A DNA stretch of 9,930 nucleotides, taken from the NCBI GenBank assembly GCA_015522745.1, contig WALQ01000029.1:1-9930 (forward strand), given 5' to 3'. This stretch comes from Candidatus Aenigmatarchaeota archaeon (GTDB lineage: Archaea; Aenigmatarchaeota; Aenigmatarchaeia; GW2011-AR5; WALA01). The position numbers and the translations under genes are program-made. Under the pieces are notes generated by a model. The model ran no database searches. It had not been told where the DNA came from and saw only the letters and a list, made by a program, of their open reading frames with translations. Of this stretch, positions 1-6,466 are shown in pieces (within the stretch, counting starts at the first letter, position 1; the number at the start of each line of letters is the position of its first letter).

Positions 1-779
1 CAGGTGAAAACGGCACGGAGCAGTCGCTCACGATAGAGAACATCGGCTCCACAAACATAACTTATATTTGGTTCAACGTGACGCAGCCGGCATCAAACCC
101 GTTCGGTTCCGGTCTTCCAAACGCATATGACCCGGCAAACTGGATTGTCCTCAGGAACACGTCAATGTCATCAACAACGAGCGTTCCTTACTTCGTTGAC
201 ACTCTTTCGTACGCCAACGACAGCCAAACTGGTGATAAACCAGCGTATTTGACTGCCGATACTAATTACTGGGGACGATGGAGAATCGCCAACCACGAGT
301 TCTTCTGGGAGCTCGTTGATGGTGGGAACGGGGTTTGCAACGACAGCGGAGACGTTTTGAGAATATCAAAAGTCGTGCACAATGAGTCCTCGACGGACAC
401 GATAGACGTGTCAAGCTCGTGCACGAATTGCGCTACTGTCACAGTCGTCGGAGCTCAGAATGGATGGGGATATGGAAATCTTACAGGGTTCAATTCAGTT
501 GATAGCATATTTGGAAGCAATTTAAACTACTGCATTGCAATAGCAGGCGACTGCTCGAAGGTAAGGTTCATAAAATGGAACGCAGAAGCACCAGGCGTGA
601 CTCAGACGGGCGCAGGAACGATAATATGCCCGAACTTCGATTACTTCGTGAGTCCGTCAAATAAGCTGACTCCGGGAAAGGTGAAGAATGCGGTCGTGAA
701 CATAATGGTTCCATACGGAGTTGCGCATGGCCAGATGAAAACAGGAACGCTTCAGGTAATAGCGGCTGGAGTCGAGTAA
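1..779 (+). CDS. Secreted/surface protein, C-terminal part (5' truncated)
   Basis: The reading frame is open from the first base (codons begin at position 3) through TAA at 777-779, so the gene starts outside the window. The GTG at 78 is only an internal Val codon. About 258 residues are visible. They are rich in Thr, Ser, Asn and Gly with alternating hydrophobics, as in beta-sandwich surface domains. A stretch near the window start, LTIENIGSTNITYIWFNVT, resembles the Ig-like beta-strands of archaeal surface proteins. Seven N-x-S/T sequons (NIT, NVT, NTS, NDS twice, NES, NLT) and six cysteines, including a C-x-x-C in SSCTNCA, suggest an extracytoplasmic, glycosylated and possibly disulfide-bonded protein. 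There is no membrane anchor at the C-terminus, which ends in beta-strand-like sequence (TGTLQVIAAGVE). I do not recognise the family. An S-layer, adhesin or pilus-like component is inference; the missing N-terminus would decide. Confidence 0.75.
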   Translation, partial: GENGTEQSLTIENIGSTNITYIWFNVTQPASNPFGSGLPNAYDPANWIVLRNTSMSSTTSVPYFVDTLSYANDSQTGDKPAYLTADTNYWGRWRIANHEFFWELVDGGNGVCNDSGDVLRISKVVHNESSTDTIDVSSSCTNCATVTVVGAQNGWGYGNLTGFNSVDSIFGSNLNYCIAIAGDCSKVRFIKWNAEAPGVTQTGAGTIICPNFDYFVSPSNKLTPGKVKNAVVNIMVPYGVAHGQMKTGTLQVIAAGVE

Positions 780-782
780 TCC

Positions 783-806
783 TTTAAATTCTTTTTATTT
801 CTATTT
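783..806 (+). promoter_or_regulatory. T-rich intergenic region: terminator of the surface gene and TATA box of the next gene
   Basis: The stretch after the stop codon holds TTTAAATT at 783-790 followed by a T-rich run (CTTTTTATTTCTATTT). The T-run fits archaeal transcription termination after the surface-protein gene. The TTTAAA lies at the right distance to start a transcript near 810, leaving a short leader with GGTGAT at 812-817 before the ATG at 821. Both roles are inferred from sequence alone. Confidence 0.45.
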
Positions 807-820
807 AATTTGGTGATTTT

Positions 821-1258
821 ATGTTCAAGGAAATGTCATCATTTGAGATAAAAGATAAACTCAAAGAAGGATGGATAAAGATTTGGTTCGCCTTTGATGT
901 TCTTGCAACAAAGCCGGAAATATCCAAAAAGGCACTCGAAGGTCACATAGAAAAACTTACAAGTCTCGATCAAATAATTGCATATAAAAAAGACATAGCA
1001 GAGCCAATTAAGGTTGAGAATCCACCTAAGGGCACTTCTGAGGCGTACTCCACCGCCGGCGAGATTGAGGCGCTTGTGAAAAGCGTCTTCGACTTGATTA
1101 ATATGGTAATTGTCTACGGACCATCATCAACAGAGATAATAGAACCCGATGAAATCAAAATAAGTATTGGAGACCTTCAAAATTCTGTGAACGTCATCTC
1201 AGGTGTCATGCATCAGTTTGCCCAGGCAGGAATAGGGGGCTTTGTCATAAGGACATAA
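821..1258 (+). CDS. Conserved-looking archaeal protein of unknown function, 145 aa
   Basis: A soluble, mixed-charge protein with no signal peptide, membrane segment or cysteine. The N-terminal part (residues 1-65) is helical and contains KEGWIKIWFAFDVLA followed by a second helix. The middle is a Pro/Gly-rich linker, then a helix (about 78-100) and a last helix ending in MHQFAQAGIGGFVIR. The start at 821 has GGTGAT 3 nt upstream (GGTG core 5 nt upstream) and fits the spacing; an in-frame ATG at 833 is less well placed. I have an impression of related short archaeal proteins with the KxGWIxxWF and GIGGxVI motifs, but cannot name a family or function. It lies alone between the surface-protein gene and the regulator gene, each with its own promoter, so context gives little help. 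Confidence 0.8.
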   Translation: MFKEMSSFEIKDKLKEGWIKIWFAFDVLATKPEISKKALEGHIEKLTSLDQIIAYKKDIAEPIKVENPPKGTSEAYSTAGEIEALVKSVFDLINMVIVYGPSSTEIIEPDEIKISIGDLQNSVNVISGVMHQFAQAGIGGFVIRT

Positions 1259-1264
1259 ACATTA

Positions 1265-1272
1265 TTTAAAAA
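1265..1272 (+). promoter_or_regulatory. TATA box for the regulator operon, leaderless start
   Basis: TTTAAAAA is centred about 24 nt before the ATG at 1292, and no Shine-Dalgarno-like sequence lies between. This is the geometry of an archaeal promoter whose transcript begins at or next to the start codon. Confidence 0.6.
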
Positions 1273-1291
1273 CTTCTCTCATATTTTATAT

Positions 1292-2155
1292 ATGAATAAG
1301 AGATTGATGTTGTTAATGATAGTATTTTTTATAATTCCTATTGTCCACTCGTCTATGATTAAGAGTTTGAATGTTTATGTTTCTCCATCAGAACGGCGGA
1401 GCTCAATTATTTACAATATAACATTCTACGAAAATCAGAGTACGATGAGCATAGTCACTTACTACAAGGTGTACGATGTAAAAGCATTTTCCGGTGGTCG
1501 TCAATTGAATTGTGAACACTCTGACAATGCGGTTGGATCGTCTATAATATGCAAGGATGTTAATGTCAGAAGCGCCACAATTATGTTTTATTCAAATGAA
1601 TTAATAGTTCCGAGAAACGGCATATATTTGTTGAAGTTTGGAATGCCCGTGACAGATTTGATAAATGTCACGCGTGTCAAGGTTGAACTTCCGAGGGGTT
1701 ATGTAATAAGTAGCCGTGTGAATGATTCTTATTACCCTGAAGATGGTCAAATAGGTTCAAGTGGACGTACGATTTATGTCTCTTGGAGCGTTCAACGACC
1801 GAAAATTGGGGAATATATGCGATTTTACGTTTATTACGAACCTGCATCTAAAACAAATTTCATTTATGCTATAGTCGCCGTCTTCTTGCTTGTAGTTTTG
1901 TTCATACCCATTTACGTTTCTAGAAGCAAATCAAAGATGATACTTACAGCGTTGTCGAGTGATGAGAAGTGCATAATGGAAATCATATTAAAGAATAAAA
2001 ACATTTATCAACGTGATATTGTTCGTGAGACTGGATTTTCGAAAGCGAAAGTTTCAAGAATTTTGAAGACATTTGAGGAACGCGGACTCATAAAGCGCGA
2101 ACGCAAAGGTCGCAAGAGTAAGATAAAACTGGTTAACTTTTGGGTGAGAAGATGA
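1292..2155 (+). CDS. Membrane-anchored winged-helix transcriptional regulator
   Basis: The domain order is clear. Residues 1-20 are a signal peptide or N-terminal membrane segment (LMLLMIVFFIIPIV). Residues 21-188 form a predicted extracytoplasmic beta-rich domain with four sequons (NIT, NQS, NVT, NDS) and two cysteines. Residues 189-209 are a transmembrane helix. Residues 217-286 are a cytoplasmic winged helix-turn-helix. The recognition region GFSKAKVSRILKTFEERGLI is typical of MarR/ArsR-like archaeal wHTH domains and is followed by a basic wing (KRERKGRKSKIKL). This architecture, an outside sensor joined by one membrane helix to an inside DNA-binding domain, is a known archaeal arrangement of largely uncharacterised members. 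The ligand and target genes are unknown. It overlaps the next gene by ATGA, so the two are co-translated. The promoter suggests a leaderless message. Confidence 0.85.
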   Translation: MNKRLMLLMIVFFIIPIVHSSMIKSLNVYVSPSERRSSIIYNITFYENQSTMSIVTYYKVYDVKAFSGGRQLNCEHSDNAVGSSIICKDVNVRSATIMFYSNELIVPRNGIYLLKFGMPVTDLINVTRVKVELPRGYVISSRVNDSYYPEDGQIGSSGRTIYVSWSVQRPKIGEYMRFYVYYEPASKTNFIYAIVAVFLLVVLFIPIYVSRSKSKMILTALSSDEKCIMEIILKNKNIYQRDIVRETGFSKAKVSRILKTFEERGLIKRERKGRKSKIKLVNFWVRR

Positions 2156-2682
2156 AGAAATACACGAGCATAGGAATTAAGATGGGGGCATTTGTACTCA
2201 TAGTACTTGTGGCAAGTCTAATAGTCTTTGTTCGAAAACCTAAAACGAAATTTTATAATATAAATGTTGATGGACACACGTATGTTTTTCACATAAATCC
2301 AAAACTCTCCGAGAATGTTCGGTGTAGCGACCCGGAGCTCATACAAATCAAAACATATCAGGCAAAAAGGATAATATTCATTTTCAATGGGAACAATGAG
2401 AAGGATAACGCTCTTTTCAGCGTCATGGGTCAAAACATAGTGCTTCGTTTGAAACCTTACTTTGAGTATCAGGGAATTTGGAAAGCCTTCAATGCAAGTG
2501 AGATCAACTCATATGTTCCGAAAAAAGGAGACCTTGCAATAAAACTAATTGGTCCACGAACAGGGTCGAATGGAACTTATGTTGAGCTCAACAACAGTAC
2601 AGTTATAATATCAGGAAATACAACAGAAGGAGCTCAGATGGCGGCAGATAAGTATGTTTTGTCTGTGTTCGGCCTTTATTGA
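2152..2682 (+). CDS. Single-pass membrane protein paired with the wHTH regulator, 176 aa
   Basis: I place the start at ATG 2152, not the in-frame TTG at 2140. The ATG overlaps the upstream TGA (ATGA) and has GGTGAG at 2143-2148. The protein has a basic N-terminus, one membrane helix (about residues 11-28) and an extracytoplasmic domain of about 145 residues with sequons NAS, NGT, NNS/NST and NTT and a single cysteine (Cys58). The C-terminal part (about 128-175) has alternating strands, IKLIGPRTGSNGTYVELN and VIISGNTTEG, then a helix. I recall similar C-terminal blocks in small archaeal membrane proteins of unknown function, so this may be a family, but I cannot name it. Co-translation with the regulator suggests a partner, ligand-binding subunit or regulated target. 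Its 3' end overlaps the convergent thioredoxin-fold gene by 7 bp. Confidence 0.8.
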   Translation: MKKYTSIGIKMGAFVLIVLVASLIVFVRKPKTKFYNINVDGHTYVFHINPKLSENVRCSDPELIQIKTYQAKRIIFIFNGNNEKDNALFSVMGQNIVLRLKPYFEYQGIWKAFNASEINSYVPKKGDLAIKLIGPRTGSNGTYVELNNSTVIISGNTTEGAQMAADKYVLSVFGLY

Positions 2683-3344
2683 GCTAGGCAGTAATCAAAC
2701 TCATTGCACAAATAGTTTTCTATGATATCTTCTTTTGCCAAACCGTCAAATTTCTTTCCGTTTATTATTATTGTCGGTGCGAATGTCACATTCAAATCCT
2801 TTTCAAAAATGTTTATTATGGGCATGTCAAAATTTTTGTCTATTGAAAGCACCATGAGGTTCTTTCCCTCGTGATCGTACGTATAAACTATATGATCAAG
2901 TATTTTTCCCTGCTCTCGACTCTTTTCATCGCCTATTGCGTAGAAGTAAAGTATTATGGGGGTTCTCGTGCCACATATCCTATCGCGCTCCCTTGAGAGC
3001 AACCATATGTTTATAAGCGACAAGGTGTACTTTCTTTTTGTTATGTCGAACTTCTTGGTGTCGAGCTTTTCCGTTCGTTGTAGATCTTCTACAATTTTCA
3101 TTCGTTCTTTTGTCGACTCTTTGAGTTGTTCGTTCATATAATCGCACGTTATTTTCGTGTTATTCATGCTTTCGAGCATCTTCATCGCAAGGTTGATGTT
3201 CTCGATTCGAATTGAGAGGAGCTCGTTTTGATCCATTATGGCATTTATCTTCCCTTGATTTATCAACCCGCCTATGTAAAATCCAAGTATGAATATGGAT
3301 GTTCCAACAATGAATGTCATTACGTATATTTCCTTGTCTACCAT
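2676..3344 (-). CDS. Membrane-anchored coiled-coil protein with degenerate thioredoxin fold
   Basis: Residues 8-28 are a membrane helix. Residues 33-120 are a long charged helical region, likely coiled coil. Residues 128-215 look like a thioredoxin fold: strand PIILYFYA, helix, strand NLMVLSIDK, then FAPTIIINGKKFDGL. In the last segment the Pro at 190 matches the cis-proline, and the strand-turn-strand matches the thioredoxin C-terminal half. The redox motif is absent: after YFYAI comes GDEKSREQG (138-146), where a C-x-x-C should be. Other cysteines are at 67, 124, 213 and 219. Similar membrane coiled-coil/thioredoxin proteins occur in uncultivated archaea; a structural, chaperone or scaffold role is inferred here, not a disulfide reductase. 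It is the last gene of the minus-strand operon and overlaps the upstream glycosyltransferase by 7 bp. Confidence 0.8.
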   Translation of the reverse strand: MVDKEIYVMTFIVGTSIFILGFYIGGLINQGKINAIMDQNELLSIRIENINLAMKMLESMNNTKITCDYMNEQLKESTKERMKIVEDLQRTEKLDTKKFDITKRKYTLSLINIWLLSRERDRICGTRTPIILYFYAIGDEKSREQGKILDHIVYTYDHEGKNLMVLSIDKNFDMPIINIFEKDLNVTFAPTIIINGKKFDGLAKEDIIENYLCNEFDYCLAQ

Positions 3345-4555
3345 CTTTTTTTCGCCCCAACAATTTCGTAAGCGATCGAAATTATTGTTATCAGCATATT
3401 AATAGTTGGATAAATCAATATAAATGTAACAAGGTCAAGTGGCCTTACATTTCTTCGTGAGTACTTTCTTGCCATGTGAATTATTATGAGGTATGAAAAT
3501 GTCAGTATGAGGAAAAACACAGTGCTGTACGTCGATATGGATATGTGACGTGTGCTCACAAAGAACCCGATATCAAAGTTTGTGTTCACAAAGTCAATTA
3601 TGTTTTGAACGAACGATATGATGCTGTCGTACGCGGAAAGAACGTAAAGCGTGACGGCCGATAGGGGGATGATTACCCTCATCGGAAGCACGAAAAGTCC
3701 GAGGTGCTCGTGCTTTCTGTTGAACAGAAGCTTCCTGTAATGTATCATGTTTTCTATGAACCCGCGTGTCCATCTTATTCTCTGACGGAGGAATCTTTTC
3801 CACGTTTCGGGGCACTCCGTATAAACGAACTCGTTTGAAATGTACCCTATTTTATATCCGTTTAGAATGAGCTTCAGCCCCATTTCAAGATCTTCAGTTA
3901 TGGTCGTCGTTGAGAATCCTTTGACATTTCTAAGCACGTCTGTCTTGTAAATTGCCATTCCTGGTGTGAGGAACATTGCTCCTATTGCAGATGAGATTTT
4001 TCTCGTCATAGAAGCCATCATATACTCAATTTCCTGTAGCCTCAGAATGATTTTGTTCGTCTTTGTTGGTAGCATTGGAGACACGACGGAATCGTATTTG
4101 GATAGGTACTTCACAGAAGTTGAAAGCACATTTTTTGAGAGGAATGAATCTGCATCTATGAATCCAACGACGCTCGTATGCACTTCCTTGAGAGCTCTGT
4201 TCAGGGCATGCGCCTTCCCCATGTTTTTCTGGTGTATCACGCGAACGTTCTTATGCTTCCTTGCGAGCTCATCGGCGATACTACCCGTGTTGTCTGTCGA
4301 GCCATCGTCAACTATTAATATGTCAACGCGTTCCTCGTAATTTTGTTCCTTTATAGATTCCACACACTTCTTCAAGTGTTTCTCTTCATTGTGAGCGGGA
4401 ATTATCATGGTTAACGGGATCTCTTTTCCGTTGATGTTTTCGTACACGAAGCGCCTGTGCTTCAAGTAGAGGAATATCCAGAACACGCCGAAGAGTATGG
4501 ATATGTAAACGACGAATACGAAAAGGTACAAATTAAATGTGTCAAATGTCAACAT
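3338..4555 (-). CDS. Processive-type GT2 membrane glycosyltransferase, 405 aa
   Basis: A membrane helix (about 9-30) is followed by a cytoplasmic GT-A catalytic domain and three or four C-terminal membrane helices (about 287-308, 345-362, 373-396). The full motif set of processive beta-glycosyltransferases is present: DDGSTD at 83-88, DAD at 134-136, TED at 220-222 and QRIRW at 258-262. That set is shared by cellulose, chitin, hyaluronan and poly-N-acetylglucosamine synthases and by related glucosyl/mannosyl transferases. The reaction is transfer of a sugar from a nucleotide-sugar to a growing polysaccharide or lipid, with the membrane helices probably forming the exit channel. The substrate cannot be read from sequence. 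The start at 4555 is supported by GTGAG at 4561-4565. It overlaps truD by 14 bp upstream and the thioredoxin-fold gene by 7 bp downstream. Confidence 0.9.
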   Translation of the reverse strand: MLTFDTFNLYLFVFVVYISILFGVFWIFLYLKHRRFVYENINGKEIPLTMIIPAHNEEKHLKKCVESIKEQNYEERVDILIVDDGSTDNTGSIADELARKHKNVRVIHQKNMGKAHALNRALKEVHTSVVGFIDADSFLSKNVLSTSVKYLSKYDSVVSPMLPTKTNKIILRLQEIEYMMASMTRKISSAIGAMFLTPGMAIYKTDVLRNVKGFSTTTITEDLEMGLKLILNGYKIGYISNEFVYTECPETWKRFLRQRIRWTRGFIENMIHYRKLLFNRKHEHLGLFVLPMRVIIPLSAVTLYVLSAYDSIISFVQNIIDFVNTNFDIGFFVSTRHISISTYSTVFFLILTFSYLIIIHMARKYSRRNVRPLDLVTFILIYPTINMLITIISIAYEIVGAKKRW

Positions 4556-5414
4556 TGCATCTCACTTTCTTTATCTCATTCACAAGCACGGTGGCGTATG
4601 AGCCCGGTGGGAGCTCGAATGCCAATTTATTATCATTTATCGTGAAATTTTTAATAGGGACGCCGAGCTTTCTTTGCGAGCCCATAACCGTGAGGTGCAA
4701 TTCGTTTATTCGGTAGTCGCTCAGCTTTATGCCATGGTCGCGGTGTATGCGGTCTATGAGCTCCCACATCCAATTCTTTTTCTTCTTGGACGCGAATCCG
4801 GGCAGTGGAGCGAGACCGGAGAGCACCCCTCTTTTTATGGCTTCCTTGACGAGCTCGTTGAATATCCACGACTGATACGCGTTTATGTAGAACTTTATCA
4901 TCTTCTTTGAGAACTTTGGGTGAATCTCTCTTCTGAGAATCTTGTACCCAATGACGTGGTTTCCTCCGCCAAATCTTTGGGGGCCGAAGTAATTCGGCAG
5001 GATGTCTGGAGGCGTCCATTCTATTTTTTTATTCAATGTGAGCTCGAACCTGTTTCCAGCGAGGTCTCCGGGAGACAGCCACTTTCCCATGGCGTAAAAT
5101 TTGACTTCAATATCACTCGCCGTAATATCAATCTTCTTGTCTAGCGAAACGTATTGATACGTCACGGCGTTCTTGTCCTTGAGACCAGCGTACCCGACCT
5201 TCAGGCCGCGAGACTCAAGAATCTTTACGGTGTCGAGCGTGTTCATGTTGACCTTCTTGAGAATGTGTATGAAGAAAAGGTGTTCCTTATGGAACGTGTA
5301 CTTCCTTATTTTTCGCACGTCGGGGAGCTCCTTGACGACGAATCCAAACGGTCTCTCTATTTTGATGTCAATTGGTTCCGAGTCGGTTACGAAGTCATAA
5401 CATACGTTGAGCAT
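4542..5414 (-). CDS. truD: tRNA pseudouridine synthase TruD (compact form)
   Basis: TruD isomerises a uridine to pseudouridine in tRNA (U13 in bacteria; the archaeal/eukaryal Pus7 group has wider targets). Family motifs in order are: FGFVVKEL (23-30), matching the N-terminal DFxVxE block; GLKDKNAVTYQ (77-87), with catalytic Asp80; NYFGPQRFG (141-149); INAYQSWIFNEL (177-188); PLPGF (203-207); and the C-terminal PPGSYATVLVNEI (269-281). All key motifs are intact. At 290 residues it is shorter than the bacterial enzyme (about 350) and much shorter than most archaeal ones, so the TRUD insertion domain is reduced. The ATG at 5414 lies 4 nt after the pth2 gene, and its ribosome binding site GTGAT contains the pth2 stop codon. 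It is co-transcribed with Pth2 and two glycosyltransferases. Confidence 0.93.
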   Translation of the reverse strand: MLNVCYDFVTDSEPIDIKIERPFGFVVKELPDVRKIRKYTFHKEHLFFIHILKKVNMNTLDTVKILESRGLKVGYAGLKDKNAVTYQYVSLDKKIDITASDIEVKFYAMGKWLSPGDLAGNRFELTLNKKIEWTPPDILPNYFGPQRFGGGNHVIGYKILRREIHPKFSKKMIKFYINAYQSWIFNELVKEAIKRGVLSGLAPLPGFASKKKKNWMWELIDRIHRDHGIKLSDYRINELHLTVMGSQRKLGVPIKNFTINDNKLAFELPPGSYATVLVNEIKKVRCNVDI

Positions 5415-5418
5415 GGAA

Positions 5419-5751
5419 TCACTTTAGAAGTGGTAATGAGCCGGTTATTTTATTTATTTTCTCGTCTTTGTCGGGTCCTATGCCAATGCACGTAAGTGTC
5501 CCAACCGGCACTTCTGTCATTCCAGCATCGTGTATGGGTGCAACATTCATGCCTAGTTTTTTGCATTTTTTAATGATCGACTTTATCTCATCGAGATTCG
5601 CCGTGAGAACTATCTTTTTTTGACCCTCAGATGTCCACGCGCGTCTTTTGTACACACTCGATGATTTGTAGCATTCAACAGCAGAGTGGGCTACTTGTGC
5701 AGCAATTTTTCCACAACTCATTTTTAGATCGTTTCTCACAACAATTGCCAT
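5419..5751 (-). CDS. pth2: Peptidyl-tRNA hydrolase, Pth2 type
   Basis: Pth2 releases peptides from stalled peptidyl-tRNA so that tRNA can be reused; it is the archaeal/eukaryotic type, unrelated to bacterial Pth. The 110-residue protein shows the standard blocks: IVVRNDLKMSCGKIAAQVAH at 3-22 (typical form: RxDLxMxxGKxAAQxxHA), KKCKKLGMNV, the HDAGMTEVPVGTLTCIGIGP segment at 74-93 with the conserved Asp and Thr residues, and the terminal ITGSLPLLK. The frame is open upstream to 5994, but the homologous part begins at MAIVV. The extension would run through the 3' half of the upstream glycosyltransferase in another frame and matches nothing, so I start at 5751. It overlaps that glycosyltransferase by 16 bp and lies 4 nt before truD. 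The length is normal for archaea (about 110-120). Confidence 0.95.
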   Translation of the reverse strand: MAIVVRNDLKMSCGKIAAQVAHSAVECYKSSSVYKRRAWTSEGQKKIVLTANLDEIKSIIKKCKKLGMNVAPIHDAGMTEVPVGTLTCIGIGPDKDEKINKITGSLPLLK

Positions 5752-6434
5752 CTTGAACGTAAAAACCACCACATACTTCTTATTGAATGAATTACCAGAC
5801 TTATTGCACTTCTTATTGGCATTCGAGATCCGACACGCTGACGTCCATTGGAGTAGCGCACGCGTACATGTATTCTGCTTATATGGAGGCCGTTCAATAT
5901 CGCACGCAGTATCATGTTTATCTCGAGTTCGTAACGGCCGTGTCTTAGTCCGAGGGAAAGAAATGCTCTTCTCTTTATCGCGCGGAAGCCACATAGAACG
6001 TCGTCAAATTGTCTGTTCGTGAAGAAGCTCACAAATTTTGCTGACAAGATGTTTGAAAGTTTTCTCACAAGTGGAATGGTTTGTACGTCCCGCTCGCCTA
6101 TTATGAGATCGGAATCTCTCATCGCCGTAAAGAAATTTTTTATGTCTCGGGGATCATGCTGAAGGTCGGCATCCATGAATATGAGCCACTTGCCGCTCGC
6201 AACCTTTGCACCGCGATAGCACGCGTACGTTTTTCCTCGATTTGGCTTGTAGGAAATGATCTTCACACCTTTTAATTTTTTTGACAGCCGTTCTACAACT
6301 TTTGCTGTGCCATCCGTAGAACCATCATCAACGGTGACTATTTCTATGCTTGGATAAAGTCTCTTTATTTTACGTATGAGAATTCCTATATGTCTCCCTT
6401 CGTTCTTAGCAGGAAGAATTACCGATATTTTCAT
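5736..6434 (-). CDS. GT2 glycosyltransferase, dolichol/polyprenyl-phosphate sugar synthase type
   Basis: A compact GT-A catalytic domain of the DPM1/DPG family, 232 residues: VILPAKNE at 5-12, DDGSTDGT at 36-43, MDADLQHDP at 87-95 (the DAD metal site and the LQHDP signature of polyprenyl-phosphate transferases), DDVLCGFRAIKRRAF at 144-158, and YELEINMILRA at 168-178. Family members move mannose, glucose or related sugars from a nucleotide donor to a dolichol-type phosphate at the cytoplasmic face, feeding N-glycan or surface-glycan assembly. The exact sugar is not predictable. No clear C-terminal membrane domain is present; the end (ISLVIHSIRSMWWFLRSRW) is amphipathic and may touch the membrane. 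It is the first gene of the five-gene operon, behind a TATA box 24 nt upstream. Confidence 0.88.
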   Translation of the reverse strand: MKISVILPAKNEGRHIGILIRKIKRLYPSIEIVTVDDGSTDGTAKVVERLSKKLKGVKIISYKPNRGKTYACYRGAKVASGKWLIFMDADLQHDPRDIKNFFTAMRDSDLIIGERDVQTIPLVRKLSNILSAKFVSFFTNRQFDDVLCGFRAIKRRAFLSLGLRHGRYELEINMILRAILNGLHISRIHVRVRYSNGRQRVGSRMPIRSAISLVIHSIRSMWWFLRSRWQLL

Positions 6435-6453
6435 AATTCAATTTTTCGTCAAT

Positions 6454-6463
6454 ATTTATAAAT
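6454..6463 (-). promoter_or_regulatory. TATA box for the GT2-pth2-truD-GT2-Trx operon, leaderless start
   Basis: On the minus strand TTTATAAATA lies in the 32-nt gap after the PHP gene, centred about 24 nt before the ATG ending at 6434. No ribosome binding site lies between, so a leaderless start is inferred. Genes downstream overlap or are 4 nt apart down to 2676, so this is probably their main promoter. Confidence 0.6.
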
Positions 6464-6466
6464 CGA

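Noticed and set aside
2218..2433. 71-codon minus-strand frame opposite the membrane-protein gene
   Set aside because: No start signal, no motif, and fully antisense to the ATGA-coupled gene.
4651..5019. 122-codon minus-strand frame inside truD
   Set aside because: Out of frame with truD, very rich in Arg and His, with no domain. It is a frame-shifted shadow.
5154..5495. 113-codon open frame on the plus strand opposite truD and the pth2 3' end
   Set aside because: Antisense to strongly supported genes, no promoter or ribosome binding site, and no recognisable motif. It is a shadow of codon bias.
5752..5994. N-terminal extension of Pth2 (81 codons upstream of MAIVV)
   Set aside because: It runs out of frame through the 3' half of the GT2 gene, is low-complexity basic sequence, and the Pth2 family begins at the MAIVV position.
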